In this document: in pieces, positions 51,914 to 60,901 of the stretch
How the letters are laid out: every line of letters starts with the position of its first letter
How positions within the stretch are numbered: the stretch's first letter is position 1
Assembly (NCBI RefSeq): GCF_042681025.1
Contig: NZ_JBHUER010000014.1
Coordinates: 23,824-87,823, forward strand
Direction of reading: 5' to 3'
DNA: 64,000 nucleotides
From: Methylopila henanensis
Lineage (GTDB): Bacteria > Pseudomonadota > Alphaproteobacteria > Rhizobiales > Methylopilaceae
Made by a program: the position numbers and the translations under genes
Notes under the pieces: generated by a model
The model's input: only the letters and a program-made list of their open reading frames with translations
Databases searched by the model: none
Told to the model about the DNA's origin: nothing

Positions 51914-53311
51914 TCAGGCATGCTCGGCCGCGGAGGCGGCGGCCGCCGCCTCCGCAGCCGCGTCTTCGGCGCTTGCGAGGCCGTTGAAGAAGAAGTTCAG
52001 CGCGACCGCGACGATCGCCGACAGCAAGATTCCCGATTCGAGCAGCGGGTGGAGGTCGTGCGGCAGGTTCTTGAAGAAGGTCGGCGCGACCAGCGGGATC
52101 ATGCCGAAGCCGACCGCAACCGCGACCACGAACAGGTTGTTCGGATTGTTCCTGAAATCGACGCCGGCGAGGATGCGCGCGCCGGTGGCCGCCACCATTC
52201 CGAACATCACCAGCCCCGCGCCGCCGAGCACGACCTGAGGCACGGCTTCGACCAGCGCGGCCATCTTCGGCAGCAGGCCGAGCGCCAGCATGATGACGCC
52301 GCCTGCGACCGTGACCCAGCGCGAGCGCACGCCGGTGACGCCGACCAGTCCGACGTTCTGCGAGAATGAGGTGTAGGGGAAGGTGTTGAAGACGCCGCCG
52401 AGCAGCGTGCCGACGCCGTCGGCGCGCAGGCCTCGAGTCAGGTCCTTCCGGTCGATCGTCCGGCCGGTGATCTCGCCGAGCGCGAGGAACATGCCGAGCG
52501 ACTCGATCATCACCACGACCATGACGATGCACATCGTGACGATCGGTATGAGGTGGAACGTCGGCAGGCCGAAATGGAACGGAAGCACGACGTCGAACCA
52601 GGAGGCCTCGCCGACCCTTTCGAAATGCATGAGGCCGAGAGCCGCCGCGACGACGCAGCCGGCGACGATGCCGAGCAGCACTGCGACGTTGCGCACGAAG
52701 CCGTCGGCCCACTTCAGCAGCGCGAGAATGACGAGCAGCACGAAGCCCGCGATGGCGAGGCCCTGAAGCTGCGCATAGGCCGGGTTGGGAAAGCTGCCGG
52801 GCACCCCGTCCACCACGCGCGTCACGGTCGGCTGGCCGCCGCCGGCCCAGTTTATGCCGACGCGCATCAGCGACACGCCGATGACGAGGATGATCGTGCC
52901 GGTCACGACCGGCGGGAACAGCGGCAGCAGCCGCGAGATGAAGGGCGCCACGAGGACGCCGAAGACGCCGGCGGCGATCACCGAGCCGAAGATGCCGAGC
53001 AGCCCGACCTCGGGCGCGTTCGCCATCGACAGCATCGGCCCGAGCGAGGCGAAGGTCACGCCCATCATCACGGGCAGACGGACGCCGACGCCTCGGAAGC
53101 CGTAGCACTGCACGAGGGTCGCGAGCCCGCAGGCGAACAGGTCCGCGCTGATGAGAAAGGCGACGTCTTCGGGCGGCAGCTTCAGCGCGCGCCCCACGAT
53201 CAGCGGCACGGCGACGGCGCCGGCGTACATCACCAGCACGTGCTGGACCGCAAGCGGCGCCAATCGGAGAAGCGGGAGCTTTTCGTCGACGGGATGAGGA
53301 ACTGACGACAT
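51914..53311 (-). CDS. NCS2 xanthine/uracil-type permease
   Basis: A 465-residue membrane protein with about 14 hydrophobic segments. QHVLVMYAGAVAVPLIVGRAL and the conserved QCYGFRGVGVRLPVMMGVTFASLGPM are NCS2 signatures; the TM8 segment is MIESLGMFLALGEITGR and the TM10 substrate segment is NTFPYTSFSQNVGLVGVTGVRSR, of uric acid/xanthine permease type. It imports a purine by proton symport. Its C-terminus is very Ala/Glu-rich. A purine or urate link fits the nearby hydroxylase, but is not proved. Confidence 0.91.
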   Translation of the reverse strand: MSSVPHPVDEKLPLLRLAPLAVQHVLVMYAGAVAVPLIVGRALKLPPEDVAFLISADLFACGLATLVQCYGFRGVGVRLPVMMGVTFASLGPMLSMANAPEVGLLGIFGSVIAAGVFGVLVAPFISRLLPLFPPVVTGTIILVIGVSLMRVGINWAGGGQPTVTRVVDGVPGSFPNPAYAQLQGLAIAGFVLLVILALLKWADGFVRNVAVLLGIVAGCVVAAALGLMHFERVGEASWFDVVLPFHFGLPTFHLIPIVTMCIVMVVVMIESLGMFLALGEITGRTIDRKDLTRGLRADGVGTLLGGVFNTFPYTSFSQNVGLVGVTGVRSRWVTVAGGVIMLALGLLPKMAALVEAVPQVVLGGAGLVMFGMVAATGARILAGVDFRNNPNNLFVVAVAVGFGMIPLVAPTFFKNLPHDLHPLLESGILLSAIVAVALNFFFNGLASAEDAAAEAAAAASAAEHA

Positions 53312-53346
53312 GTCGCGCTCCGGTGGGGCTTGCCTGACGGGGATGG

Positions 53347-53378
53347 GGAGCCTGACGGCGGGGGCGCCGTCAGGCTCC
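53347..53378. promoter_or_regulatory. Strong hairpin between TIGR02588 and purine permease genes
   Basis: A 13-bp perfect stem GGAGCCTGACGGC/GCCGTCAGGCTCC with a 6-base loop, no U-run. Both flanking genes are on the minus strand, so it could end the TIGR02588 transcript or structure the permease leader. The rest of 53312-53551 holds nothing I can support. Confidence 0.6.
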
Positions 53379-53551
53379 TGAAAGAGGCATCACGGGCATG
53401 CGGCGCGGCGGGACAGCGCCGGGACCAGCGCGGGGAGCCGCCGATCGGCGTCCGGCGGAGCCGGTCCGGTTGCGGCTCCCGCGCGTTCCGTCGTCATCGA
53501 AGCAAGAAGGGCGCCGGGAGCGGCGTCGGGGGAGGGCCTCGCCGGCGGGCT

Positions 53552-53956
53552 TCAGGGCTTCCGGTAGGACGTCGCCCGAAGCTCCAGCGTCCCGCTTGCA
53601 GGATCGGCCTTCAGGATGACGCCGGCCTCCCGTTCGGACCGCCGGGCGACGTAGTCGAGCGTGGTCTCCGCTTCCTCCAGCGTCCGGTCGCCCTGCGTCA
53701 GCGTCGCTCGCACGACCACTTCGGCTGCGGTCGAGGGCCCGCGGTTCTCCGTGCGGAAGCGCACGACGTGGCCCGCCTCCGTCGGGGTGACGTCGACGAC
53801 CCGCGCGACGAGCGTCGGCGCGCCGTCGCGGTGGACGACGGCCTCGTAGGCGAGGACGCCGAGGACCGCGACGACGATCGCGGCGCCCAGAGCGCCGACC
53901 GCCCATTCGATGCGCGCGACTTCCGGCTTCTGCGGCTTGGATCCGGTTTCCGCCAT
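53552..53956 (-). CDS. TIGR02588 family protein
   Basis: A 134-residue protein with one N-terminal membrane segment (RIEWAVGALGAAIVVAVLGVLAYEA) and a periplasmic beta-rich domain (HVVRFRTENRGPSTAAEVVVRATL...VDYVARRSER type). This matches TIGR02588, always found beside TIGR02587 in alphaproteobacteria. Function unknown. ATG overlaps the TIGR02587 stop by one base. Confidence 0.83.
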   Translation of the reverse strand: MAETGSKPQKPEVARIEWAVGALGAAIVVAVLGVLAYEAVVHRDGAPTLVARVVDVTPTEAGHVVRFRTENRGPSTAAEVVVRATLTQGDRTLEEAETTLDYVARRSEREAGVILKADPASGTLELRATSYRKP

Positions 53957-54819
53957 CAGCTCTGGCCTCCGACGATCAGCCGCGCGAAGGCCGCGCCGAC
54001 GGCGGCCGGGAAGCCCAGCACGACGACGAGGCGCAGCGCCGAGCTGGCGCCGTAGTCGTCGAGCCGGCCGAAGACCCAGAGCATGGCGGCGCAGGAGACC
54101 AGGGCGACGGCGTATCCCGGCAGGGTGTAGCGCACGAACAGGCTCCAGAAGCCGTGCCCCTCCGGTCTCAGCCGCGACTGGCCGGCGAAGCGCACGACAT
54201 AGACGATGGCGTGCATCACGACCACGGACACGATCACCAGCGCGATGGCGTGGAGCGGCGTCATCGAGGCCGCGATCAGGTCGATCTCCTCGGTCGGCGC
54301 GATGTTGAACGCGAGGAACACCGCGCCGGCCGCGTTGAACAGCAGGTCGCCGCCATAGCCCGCCTTGCGGTTCGCGCGCTCGTCGGCCTCGTCGGTCTGG
54401 CCGAGCTGCCCTTGCGCGATGACGGCACCGAAACTCGCTGGCACGGTCTGGATCAGGATCGCCCCGAGCGTTTCGTCGAACGACCGGTCCGGGTCGACGA
54501 GACCGAGCAGCGTCAGGACGACGGCCGACGTGGTGAAGCCGACGGCGATCGCGACGAAGGCGTCGCGCAGGTCGTCCACCCAGGTGTCGGTCTCCTCGAA
54601 GCCGACGAAGTGCGACAGGCCGACCAGCAGAGGCAGCGCGCCGAGCAGCATCGCCGCAAGCCGCCATCGCTCGAGGCTGGCGCCCAGCGACCACATCTCC
54701 ATCGTCATCAGCACGGGCAGCGCGAATACGATCGCGCCGCCTGCGGCCCGGCCGAGATTGGCGAGAAACTCCCGCTCGACGTCGCCGCGTCGGGTTGCGC
54801 TGCTGGTGTCCGTGGCCAT
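53956..54819 (-). CDS. TIGR02587 family membrane protein
   Basis: A 287-residue protein with about seven hydrophobic segments, including GGAIVFALPVLMTMEMWSLG and TPLHAIALVIVSVVVMHA; NAAGAVFLAFNIAPTEEIDLIA is a recognisable TIGR02587 block. ATG 54819 preferred; an upstream start at 54906 would add a non-conserved segment. Divergent from the caa3 oxidase operon, so it may share its regulation. Function unknown. Confidence 0.85.
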   Translation of the reverse strand: MATDTSSATRRGDVEREFLANLGRAAGGAIVFALPVLMTMEMWSLGASLERWRLAAMLLGALPLLVGLSHFVGFEETDTWVDDLRDAFVAIAVGFTTSAVVLTLLGLVDPDRSFDETLGAILIQTVPASFGAVIAQGQLGQTDEADERANRKAGYGGDLLFNAAGAVFLAFNIAPTEEIDLIAASMTPLHAIALVIVSVVVMHAIVYVVRFAGQSRLRPEGHGFWSLFVRYTLPGYAVALVSCAAMLWVFGRLDDYGASSALRLVVVLGFPAAVGAAFARLIVGGQS

Positions 54820-54950
54820 GGTCCTCACTGGTTTCCCGGTGCAGATCGCGCGGTCGTGATCGATCGTCAAGGCGGTCAAACCCGTCGCCGGTTCTAGAAT
54901 CGTCACAGGGTTCCGGCGCGAACCATTGGATTCGCAGGGGGAGGAAGACC

Positions 54951-55937
54951 ATCGCAGCTCGCGGCCGTCATTGGCGCATCGCCGCAGCGGCGGCCGGAAC
55001 GCTCGCCCTCGGCGGCTGCTCGGGAGTCCAGTCGGCGCTCGACCCGGCGGGCTTCGAGGCGCGTGAGGTCGCGACGCTGTTCTGGGTCATGGCCGTCGGG
55101 GCCGGCGTGGTCTGGGCGATCGTCATGGCGATCGCGGTCTACGCCACCCGCATCCGCCCCGACCCGCACGATGAGAAGGTCGGACTGAGGTTGATCCTGT
55201 GGGGCGGCGTCGCGTTTCCCACGGTCGTGCTGGCCGGTCTGCTCGTCTATGGCCTCGGAATGATGTGGACGCTGCGCGAGCCGGGCGAGGGGCTCCGGAT
55301 CGACGTGTCGGGCGAGCAGTTCTGGTGGCGCGTGACCTACCGGCCTCAGGACGGCGCGGCCGTCGCCTCGGCGAACGAGGTGCGGCTGCCGGTGGGCGAG
55401 CGCGTCGAGTTCGCGCTGACTGCGCCGGACGTGATCCACGCCTTCTGGATTCCCTCGCTCGGCGGCAAGGTCGACATGATCCCCGGCCGTGAGAACCGGC
55501 TGGTGCTGAAGGCGGAGAAGCCTGGCGTCTACCGCGGGGTCTGCGCGGAGTTCTGCGGCGCGAGCCACGCGCTGATGGCCTTCGACGTTGTGGCGATGGA
55601 GAAGGACGCCTTCGAGGCGTGGCTGAAGGATCAGGCGCGGCCGGCCGCGCAGGCGCCCGAACAGGCGCGGGGCGCGGAGCTGTTCCTCAGAAACGGCTGC
55701 GGCGCCTGCCACACGGTCTCGGGGACCGAGGCCAGGGGCGTCGTCGGTCCCGATCTCACCCGCTTCGGCGAGCGCGCGACCGTGGGCGCCGGGCTGATGC
55801 CGAACACGCCAGACAATGTCGCGCGCTTCATCCGCGAGACCGGCACGCTGAAGCCGCGGGCGAAGATGCCGGCCTATGGCGCGCTGAAGCCGGACGAGCT
55901 GCAGGCGATCGCAGGCTATCTGGGGAGCCTGAAGTGA
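54951..55937 (+). CDS. coxB: Cytochrome c oxidase subunit II with fused cytochrome c (caa3 type)
   Basis: About 328 residues: lipoprotein signal ending in lipobox LALGGC, two transmembrane helices, the CuA domain (EQFWWRVTY, HAFWIPSLGGKVD, CAEFCGASHALM) and a C-terminal cytochrome c (CGACHTVSG, with Met in AKMPAYG). It accepts electrons and passes them to subunit I. No ATG, GTG or TTG lies in frame between 54795 and the lipobox; a strong GGGGGAGGAAG sits 3-5 bases before ATC 54951, so initiation at ATC, or a base error there, is likely. Confidence 0.87.
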   Translation: MAARGRHWRIAAAAAGTLALGGCSGVQSALDPAGFEAREVATLFWVMAVGAGVVWAIVMAIAVYATRIRPDPHDEKVGLRLILWGGVAFPTVVLAGLLVYGLGMMWTLREPGEGLRIDVSGEQFWWRVTYRPQDGAAVASANEVRLPVGERVEFALTAPDVIHAFWIPSLGGKVDMIPGRENRLVLKAEKPGVYRGVCAEFCGASHALMAFDVVAMEKDAFEAWLKDQARPAAQAPEQARGAELFLRNGCGACHTVSGTEARGVVGPDLTRFGERATVGAGLMPNTPDNVARFIRETGTLKPRAKMPAYGALKPDELQAIAGYLGSLK

Positions 55938-55960
55938 GCGGGGATCCGTCCGTGCGTAAC

Positions 55961-56082
55961 GCCCCCTCACCCGGAGTGCTGCGCCCTCCGACCTCTCCCC
56001 GCCGGGGAGAGGTGACGAACGGCGCCGTTGCGCACCTCTCCCCGGCGGGGAGAGGTCGCCGCGCAGCGGCGGGTGAGGGGGC
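55961..56082. repeat. Second-type intergenic palindrome (REP-like)
   Basis: An outer inverted repeat GCCCCCTCACCC/GGGTGAGGGGGC encloses two inner self-palindromes ACCTCTCCCCGCCGGGGAGAGGT and its mirror at 56034-56056, around a GGCGCC centre. The whole can fold into one long hairpin between coxB and the subunit I gene. Similar CCCTCACCC..CTCTCCCCG elements are common in alphaproteobacterial intergenic DNA. Confidence 0.85.
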
Positions 56083-56121
56083 GCCCGGCCTCCACGTAAA
56101 GCCGCAGCGCAGGAACGATCC

Positions 56122-58659
56122 ATGACCGACGTCGCGCTCGCCTCCCGCCAAGACGATCCCGAGCTCCGCAAGGCCCAGGAGGCGCGGCTCGAGAAGGTCT
56201 GGGAGACCCCGAAGGGGCTCCGCTACTGGTCGGCGGTCAACAATTCCGAGGTCGGGATCTGGTACACGGCGACGGCGCTCGCCTTCTTTCTGTTCGCGGG
56301 CGTGCTGGGGCTGCTGATCCGCGCCCAGCTCGCCGTGCCGGACAACGATTTCCTCTCCGCCACCTTCTACAATCAGGTCTTCACGCTGCACGGCACGGCG
56401 ATGATGTTCCTGTTCGCGATCCCGATCTTCGAGGCGGTCGCGATCCTGATCCTCCCGGAGATGCTGGGCGCGCGCGACCTGCCGTTCCCCCGGCTGTCCG
56501 CCTTCGGCTATTGGAGCTTCCTGCTCGGCGGCGTGTTCGTCTGCGGCTCGATCTTCTTCAACGCCGCGCCGGACAGCGGCTGGTTCATGTATCCGCCGCT
56601 CTCGACCGACCACAAGCAGACCGGCATCGGCGCCGACGTCTGGCTGCTGGGGCTCTCCTTCATCGAGATCGCCTCGATCGCGGCCGCCGTGGAGCTCATC
56701 GTCGGCACGCTGAAGTGCCGCCCGCCGGGAATGCGCATCAACCTGATGCCGCTCTACGCGTGGTACGTGCTGGTGGTGGCCGGCATGATCCTGTTCGCCT
56801 TTCCGCCGCTGATCGCGGGCGACATCCTGTTCGAGATGGAGCGGATGTTCGGCTGGCCGTTCTTCGATCCCTCCAAGGGCGGCGACCCGCTGCTGTGGCA
56901 GCACCTGTTCTGGATCTTCGGCCACCCGGAGGTCTACATCATCTTTCTGCCCGCGATCGCTCTGCTCGCGATGATCGTGCCGACCTTCGCCCAGCGGCCG
57001 ATCCTCGGCTATTCCTGGATCGTGCTGGCCGCGATCGGCACCGGCTTCCTGTCGTTCGGCCTGTGGGTCCACCACATGTTCACGACCGGACTGCCGTCGA
57101 TTTCGCTCGCCTTCTTCTCGGCGGCGTCGGAGGCGGTCGCGATCCCGACCGGCGTGCAGATCTTCGTGTTCCTCGCGACCCTGCTCGCCGGACGTGCGAT
57201 CTACTCCGTGCCGATGCTCTACGCCGTCGGCGCGCTCGCGATCTTCGTGTTTGGGGGGCTCACCGGCGTCATGGTGGCGCTCGCGCCGTTCGACTGGCAG
57301 GCGCACGACAGCCACTTCGTGGTGGCGCATCTGCACTACACGCTGATCGGCGGCATGTTCTTCCCGCTGATCGCGGGCGTCTATTACTACTACCCCTTCG
57401 TGATGGACCGCCGGCTGTCCGACCGGCTCGGCAAGATCGGCTTCTGGCTGCTGTTCGTCGGCTTCAACGTCACCTTCCTGCCGATGCACATCACGGGCCT
57501 GCGCGGCATGCCGCGCCGCGTATTCACCTACGCGGAAGGGCTCGGCTTCGAGACGCTGAACATGGTGTCGACCGTCGGCGCCTTCGTGTTCGCCGCCGGC
57601 GTGCTGGTGGTGGCCTGGGACATCCTGCGGCCGAAGTCGAAGGAGCCCTACGCTCCCCGCAACGTCTGGAACGCCGGCACGCTGGAGTGGCTGTCGGAAA
57701 ACCCCGGCAAGGAGTGGGGCGTGCGCACGGTGCCGGTCGTCACCACGCGCTACCCGCTCTGGCAGCAGCCGAACTTCGTGCGTGACTACGACGAGGGGCG
57801 GTTCTACCTGCCCGACGCCGAGGAGGGAAAACGCGAGACGCTGATCACCTCGGTGCTCGACGCGCGGCCGATCCAGTGCCTGCGCGTGCCGGGCAACACC
57901 TTCGTCACCATGGGGGCGGCCTTCCTCACCGGCGGCGCGTTCATCGCCGCGACGTTCTACGCCTGGACGCTGACGATCGGCTTCTCGATCGCGGCGCTGA
58001 TAGCGATCCTGATCTGGCTCTGGACCGGCACCGCGATCATCCCGGAAAAGAAGGAGAAGGACGTCGGCCTCGGGCTGAAGCTGCCGCTCTACGTCTCCGG
58101 GCCGGACTCGGTCGGCTGGTGGGCGATGTTCATCACCATGATCGGCGACATGTCGGCCTTCGCCAGCCTGATCTTCGGCTATTTCTTCTACTGGACGATT
58201 CACGCGAGCGCCTTCCCGCCGGCCGCGGGCGTCGGTCCCGGACAGTTCTGGCCGGCCGTGGCCATGGCGCTCGTCCTCGCCTCCTGGGGCGCGATGCTGC
58301 TCGCCCGCCGCGCGAACGCCGCCGACAGCCCGGGGGCCCTGCGCTTCTGGCTGGCGGGCTCCGTCGTCCTCGCGATCGGGGGAGGCGCTGCGCTGCTGTG
58401 GGGGCCGCACACGACCGGCCTCGATCCGACCTCCCACGTCTACCCTGCGACCGTCTGGATCATCGCGATCTGGACCGCGGTCCATCTCGGGGTCGGGGTG
58501 ATCATGACGCTCTACTGCCTCGCGCGTTCGCTCGGCGACAAGCTCACCGCCGAGCACGACATCGACATCCACAACGTCGTGCTTTTCTGGCATTTCGCGC
58601 TCGTCACCATGGCCGTCACCGTCGCGGTGCTGGCGCTGTTTCCGCTGGCTGTCGCATGA
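56122..58659 (+). CDS. ctaD: Cytochrome c oxidase subunit I fused to subunit III (caa3 type)
   Basis: An 845-residue fusion. The first ~580 residues are subunit I: heme-a ligand in LHGTAMMF, the Tyr-linked CuB site HPEVYIIF with the proton-channel Glu, WVHHMFTTG, and AHLHYTLIGG with the remaining heme ligands. The last ~200 residues are a subunit III domain (PGNTFVTM...GDMSAFASLIFGYFFYW, and HNVVLFWHFALVTM). Catalyses O2 reduction coupled to proton pumping in the inner membrane. Confidence 0.93.
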   Translation: MTDVALASRQDDPELRKAQEARLEKVWETPKGLRYWSAVNNSEVGIWYTATALAFFLFAGVLGLLIRAQLAVPDNDFLSATFYNQVFTLHGTAMMFLFAIPIFEAVAILILPEMLGARDLPFPRLSAFGYWSFLLGGVFVCGSIFFNAAPDSGWFMYPPLSTDHKQTGIGADVWLLGLSFIEIASIAAAVELIVGTLKCRPPGMRINLMPLYAWYVLVVAGMILFAFPPLIAGDILFEMERMFGWPFFDPSKGGDPLLWQHLFWIFGHPEVYIIFLPAIALLAMIVPTFAQRPILGYSWIVLAAIGTGFLSFGLWVHHMFTTGLPSISLAFFSAASEAVAIPTGVQIFVFLATLLAGRAIYSVPMLYAVGALAIFVFGGLTGVMVALAPFDWQAHDSHFVVAHLHYTLIGGMFFPLIAGVYYYYPFVMDRRLSDRLGKIGFWLLFVGFNVTFLPMHITGLRGMPRRVFTYAEGLGFETLNMVSTVGAFVFAAGVLVVAWDILRPKSKEPYAPRNVWNAGTLEWLSENPGKEWGVRTVPVVTTRYPLWQQPNFVRDYDEGRFYLPDAEEGKRETLITSVLDARPIQCLRVPGNTFVTMGAAFLTGGAFIAATFYAWTLTIGFSIAALIAILIWLWTGTAIIPEKKEKDVGLGLKLPLYVSGPDSVGWWAMFITMIGDMSAFASLIFGYFFYWTIHASAFPPAAGVGPGQFWPAVAMALVLASWGAMLLARRANAADSPGALRFWLAGSVVLAIGGGAALLWGPHTTGLDPTSHVYPATVWIIAIWTAVHLGVGVIMTLYCLARSLGDKLTAEHDIDIHNVVLFWHFALVTMAVTVAVLALFPLAVA

Positions 58660-59051
58660 TCGCCTCGACCCGCGCCAACCTGATCACGCTGATCACCGCC
58701 CCGACGATCTGGGCGGTCCATTTCCTCGTCTGCTACGTCGCGGCCTCGGTCCACTGCGCCAAGGCCATGACGGACGCGCGCGTGTTCACGGGCGGCGGCT
58801 GGCCGGACGTCACGACCGCGCGGATCGTCATCGCGGTCGCGACCGTCGCGGCGCTCGGGGCGATCGCGTGGTCGAGCCGGCAGGCCTGGACGCATTGGGG
58901 CGACGGCGACGCCGAGCCGCCCTATGACGACGGGACCTTCGACGACCGCCAGCAGTTCCTCGGCTTCGCGACCATCCTGCTGTGCGGCCTGTCCTTCATC
59001 GGCGTGATCTTCGTGGCGCTGCCCGCGGTCTTCATTGGAGACTGCCGATGA
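58656..59051 (+). CDS. Small membrane protein of the caa3 operon
   Basis: A 131-residue protein with three hydrophobic segments (LITAPTIWAVHFLVCYVAAS, ARIVIAVATVAALGAIAW, FATILLCGLSFIGVIFVALP) and Cys residues in VCYVAASVHCA that could bind copper or heme. It overlaps both neighbours by 4 bases. A protein of this kind recurs between subunit I and CtaG in caa3 operons; function unknown. Confidence 0.8.
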   Translation: MIASTRANLITLITAPTIWAVHFLVCYVAASVHCAKAMTDARVFTGGGWPDVTTARIVIAVATVAALGAIAWSSRQAWTHWGDGDAEPPYDDGTFDDRQQFLGFATILLCGLSFIGVIFVALPAVFIGDCR

Positions 59052-59674
59052 GGGGCGCGCTCACGGTCGCGGGCGGCGCGGCGCTGGCCTTTGCGTGGTC
59101 GCCGCTGCCGGAGGCCGCCTTCGGGCACGGCTTCGCGGCCCATATGACCAGCCACATGACGGTCGTGGCCGTCGCCGCGCCGCTGCTGGCGCTCGGCTTC
59201 GTCGGCTCGCGCTCCGACCTCTCCGTCACACGGCCGGCTCTGTTCGCGGCGGTTCCGGTCTCGCTCGTGGAGCTTGTGGTCGTGTGGGGCTGGCACGCGC
59301 CGGCGGCTCACGATCTCGCGCGCTTGAACGGCCTGGTCTATGTCGCCGAGCAGGCGTCGTTCCTGCTGGCCGGCCTGTGGCTCTGGATCGCCTGCCTCGG
59401 CCACGGCGGCTCGCGGCCCGCGGCGGCGCAGGGAACGATCGGCATGCTGCTGACCTCGATCCACATGACGCTGCTCGGCGTGCTGCTCTCGACCACCACC
59501 GTCCCGCTCTACGCCCTCCATCACGGCGGCGCGGCGGAGGCGCTTCACCAGCAGCATGTCGGCGGGATCGTGATGCTGCTCGTCGGCGGCGGGGTCTATC
59601 TCGCCGGCGGGCTCGCGCTCGCGGCTCGGCTGCTGCGCGAGGACCGGGCGGTCGAACCGGGAGCCGGCCGATGA
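59048..59674 (+). CDS. ctaG: caa3-type CtaG cytochrome oxidase assembly protein
   Basis: A 208-residue membrane protein of the caa3_CtaG family (Bacillus type, unrelated to Cox11). It is His-rich at helix ends: AHMTSHMTVV, VVWGWHAPAAHDLA, LLTSIHMTLLGVLLS, HHGGAAEALHQQHVGG. These His and Met residues probably handle copper during CuB insertion. Length 208 is short for the family (~260-300) because it lacks part of the N-terminal helices. Confidence 0.85.
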   Translation: MRGALTVAGGAALAFAWSPLPEAAFGHGFAAHMTSHMTVVAVAAPLLALGFVGSRSDLSVTRPALFAAVPVSLVELVVVWGWHAPAAHDLARLNGLVYVAEQASFLLAGLWLWIACLGHGGSRPAAAQGTIGMLLTSIHMTLLGVLLSTTTVPLYALHHGGAAEALHQQHVGGIVMLLVGGGVYLAGGLALAARLLREDRAVEPGAGR

Positions 59675-60819
59675 AGTGGCGTATCAACGTCCTTGTCACG
59701 CCCCTGCGCGCCGTGCTCGCGGCGTGCGGGGTCGCGGCGGGCGTGCTCGCCTTCGCATGGTCGGGCCTGTTCAACGTCGCGGCCTCCACGCCGCATTGGG
59801 CGATCACGGACTGGTTCCTGCATTACGTCATGATCAACTCGGTCAAGACGCGCACCATCGCCGTCGAGACCCCGGACAATCTGGACTCCCCTGCGCTGAT
59901 CGCCCGCGGCGCCGGGCACTACGCCAGCGGCTGCGCGAGCTGCCACGGCGCTCCAGGCCGGCCCCGCTCGCCGATCATCCACGAGATGTCGCCGGTCGCG
60001 CCCGATCTCGAAAAGACGATCCCAACCTGGGAGCCAAAGCACCTGTTCTGGATCGTGAAGAACGGCGTGAAGTTCACAGGCATGCCGGCCTGGGTCTCGG
60101 GTCAGGAGCGCGAGGACGAGGTCTGGGCGGTGGTCGCCTTCTTGCGCAAGCTGCCGGGGATGTCCGAGCAGGATTACGCCCGGCTCGCCATGGGCGAGGA
60201 GAACGACGGCTCGGTCGGCGGGCTGGTCGCCATCGCCCACGGCCCGCAGGGACGGACGCCGCGCCCGGACGTGCTCGCGGACTGCGCGCGCTGCCACGGC
60301 CGCGAAGGCATGGGGCGCGACGGCGACGCCTTCCCCATCATCGCCGGCCAGAGCGAAGACTACATTTACGACGCGCTGTCGGCTTACGCGCTGGGAACGC
60401 GCCACAGCGGGATCATGCAGACCGCGGCCGCGCGCATCCCTTACGCCGAGATCGCGGCGCTCGCCGAGCATTATGCGGGGCAGACGCCGAAGCGACCGGA
60501 AAGCGCCGGATCGCTCGATCCCGCGCTCGTCGCGCGCGGCGAAAAAATCGCGCGCGAGGGCGTGCGCGACACCGGAACGCCGGCCTGCTCCTCTTGTCAC
60601 GGGCCGTCAGCTTCGGCGCGCAACCCGGCCTATCCCAGGCTCGCCGGACAGCACGCGAGCTATCTCGAGTCGCAGCTTCTGCTCTGGGAGAAAGAGGAGG
60701 ACTCCCGCGGCGGCGGACCCTTCCGCGAGATCATGCGGAAGATCGCATTCGGGATGACCGAGGCCGACATCAAGGCGGTCGCCGCCTACTACGCGTCGCT
60801 GCCGCCCGAGGCGCCATGA
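59671..60819 (+). CDS. Triheme membrane-anchored cytochrome c
   Basis: A 382-residue protein with an N-terminal anchor (residues ~13-32) and three CxxCH sites: CASCH at 88-92, CARCH in the middle domain, CSSCH in the last domain, each followed by a Met-containing ligand loop (FTGMPAW, HSGIMQTAAARIPYAEIAAL, KIAFGMTEADI). The last two domains resemble cytochrome c4/c553. Likely electron donor to the fused cytochrome of CoxB. Overlaps ctaG by 4 bases. Confidence 0.9.
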   Translation: MKWRINVLVTPLRAVLAACGVAAGVLAFAWSGLFNVAASTPHWAITDWFLHYVMINSVKTRTIAVETPDNLDSPALIARGAGHYASGCASCHGAPGRPRSPIIHEMSPVAPDLEKTIPTWEPKHLFWIVKNGVKFTGMPAWVSGQEREDEVWAVVAFLRKLPGMSEQDYARLAMGEENDGSVGGLVAIAHGPQGRTPRPDVLADCARCHGREGMGRDGDAFPIIAGQSEDYIYDALSAYALGTRHSGIMQTAAARIPYAEIAALAEHYAGQTPKRPESAGSLDPALVARGEKIAREGVRDTGTPACSSCHGPSASARNPAYPRLAGQHASYLESQLLLWEKEEDSRGGGPFREIMRKIAFGMTEADIKAVAAYYASLPPEAP

Positions 60820-60901
60820 GGAGTTAGGGAGAACGAGGCGGCGCCGGCGGCTTTCCCCGCAGCCGGCCGCAGCGCCGCCCGTTTCAACGGACGAAGCGCG
60901 G

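Noticed and set aside
55828..58593. A very long minus-strand open frame opposite the oxidase subunit I gene
   Set aside because: It is antisense to an unmistakable gene, rich in Arg, Glu, Asp and His as expected of a high-GC shadow frame, and has no family motif.
60838..60880. Terminator after the caa3 operon
   Set aside because: GC-rich inverted repeat exists but is interrupted and lacks a T-run; not strong enough to call.
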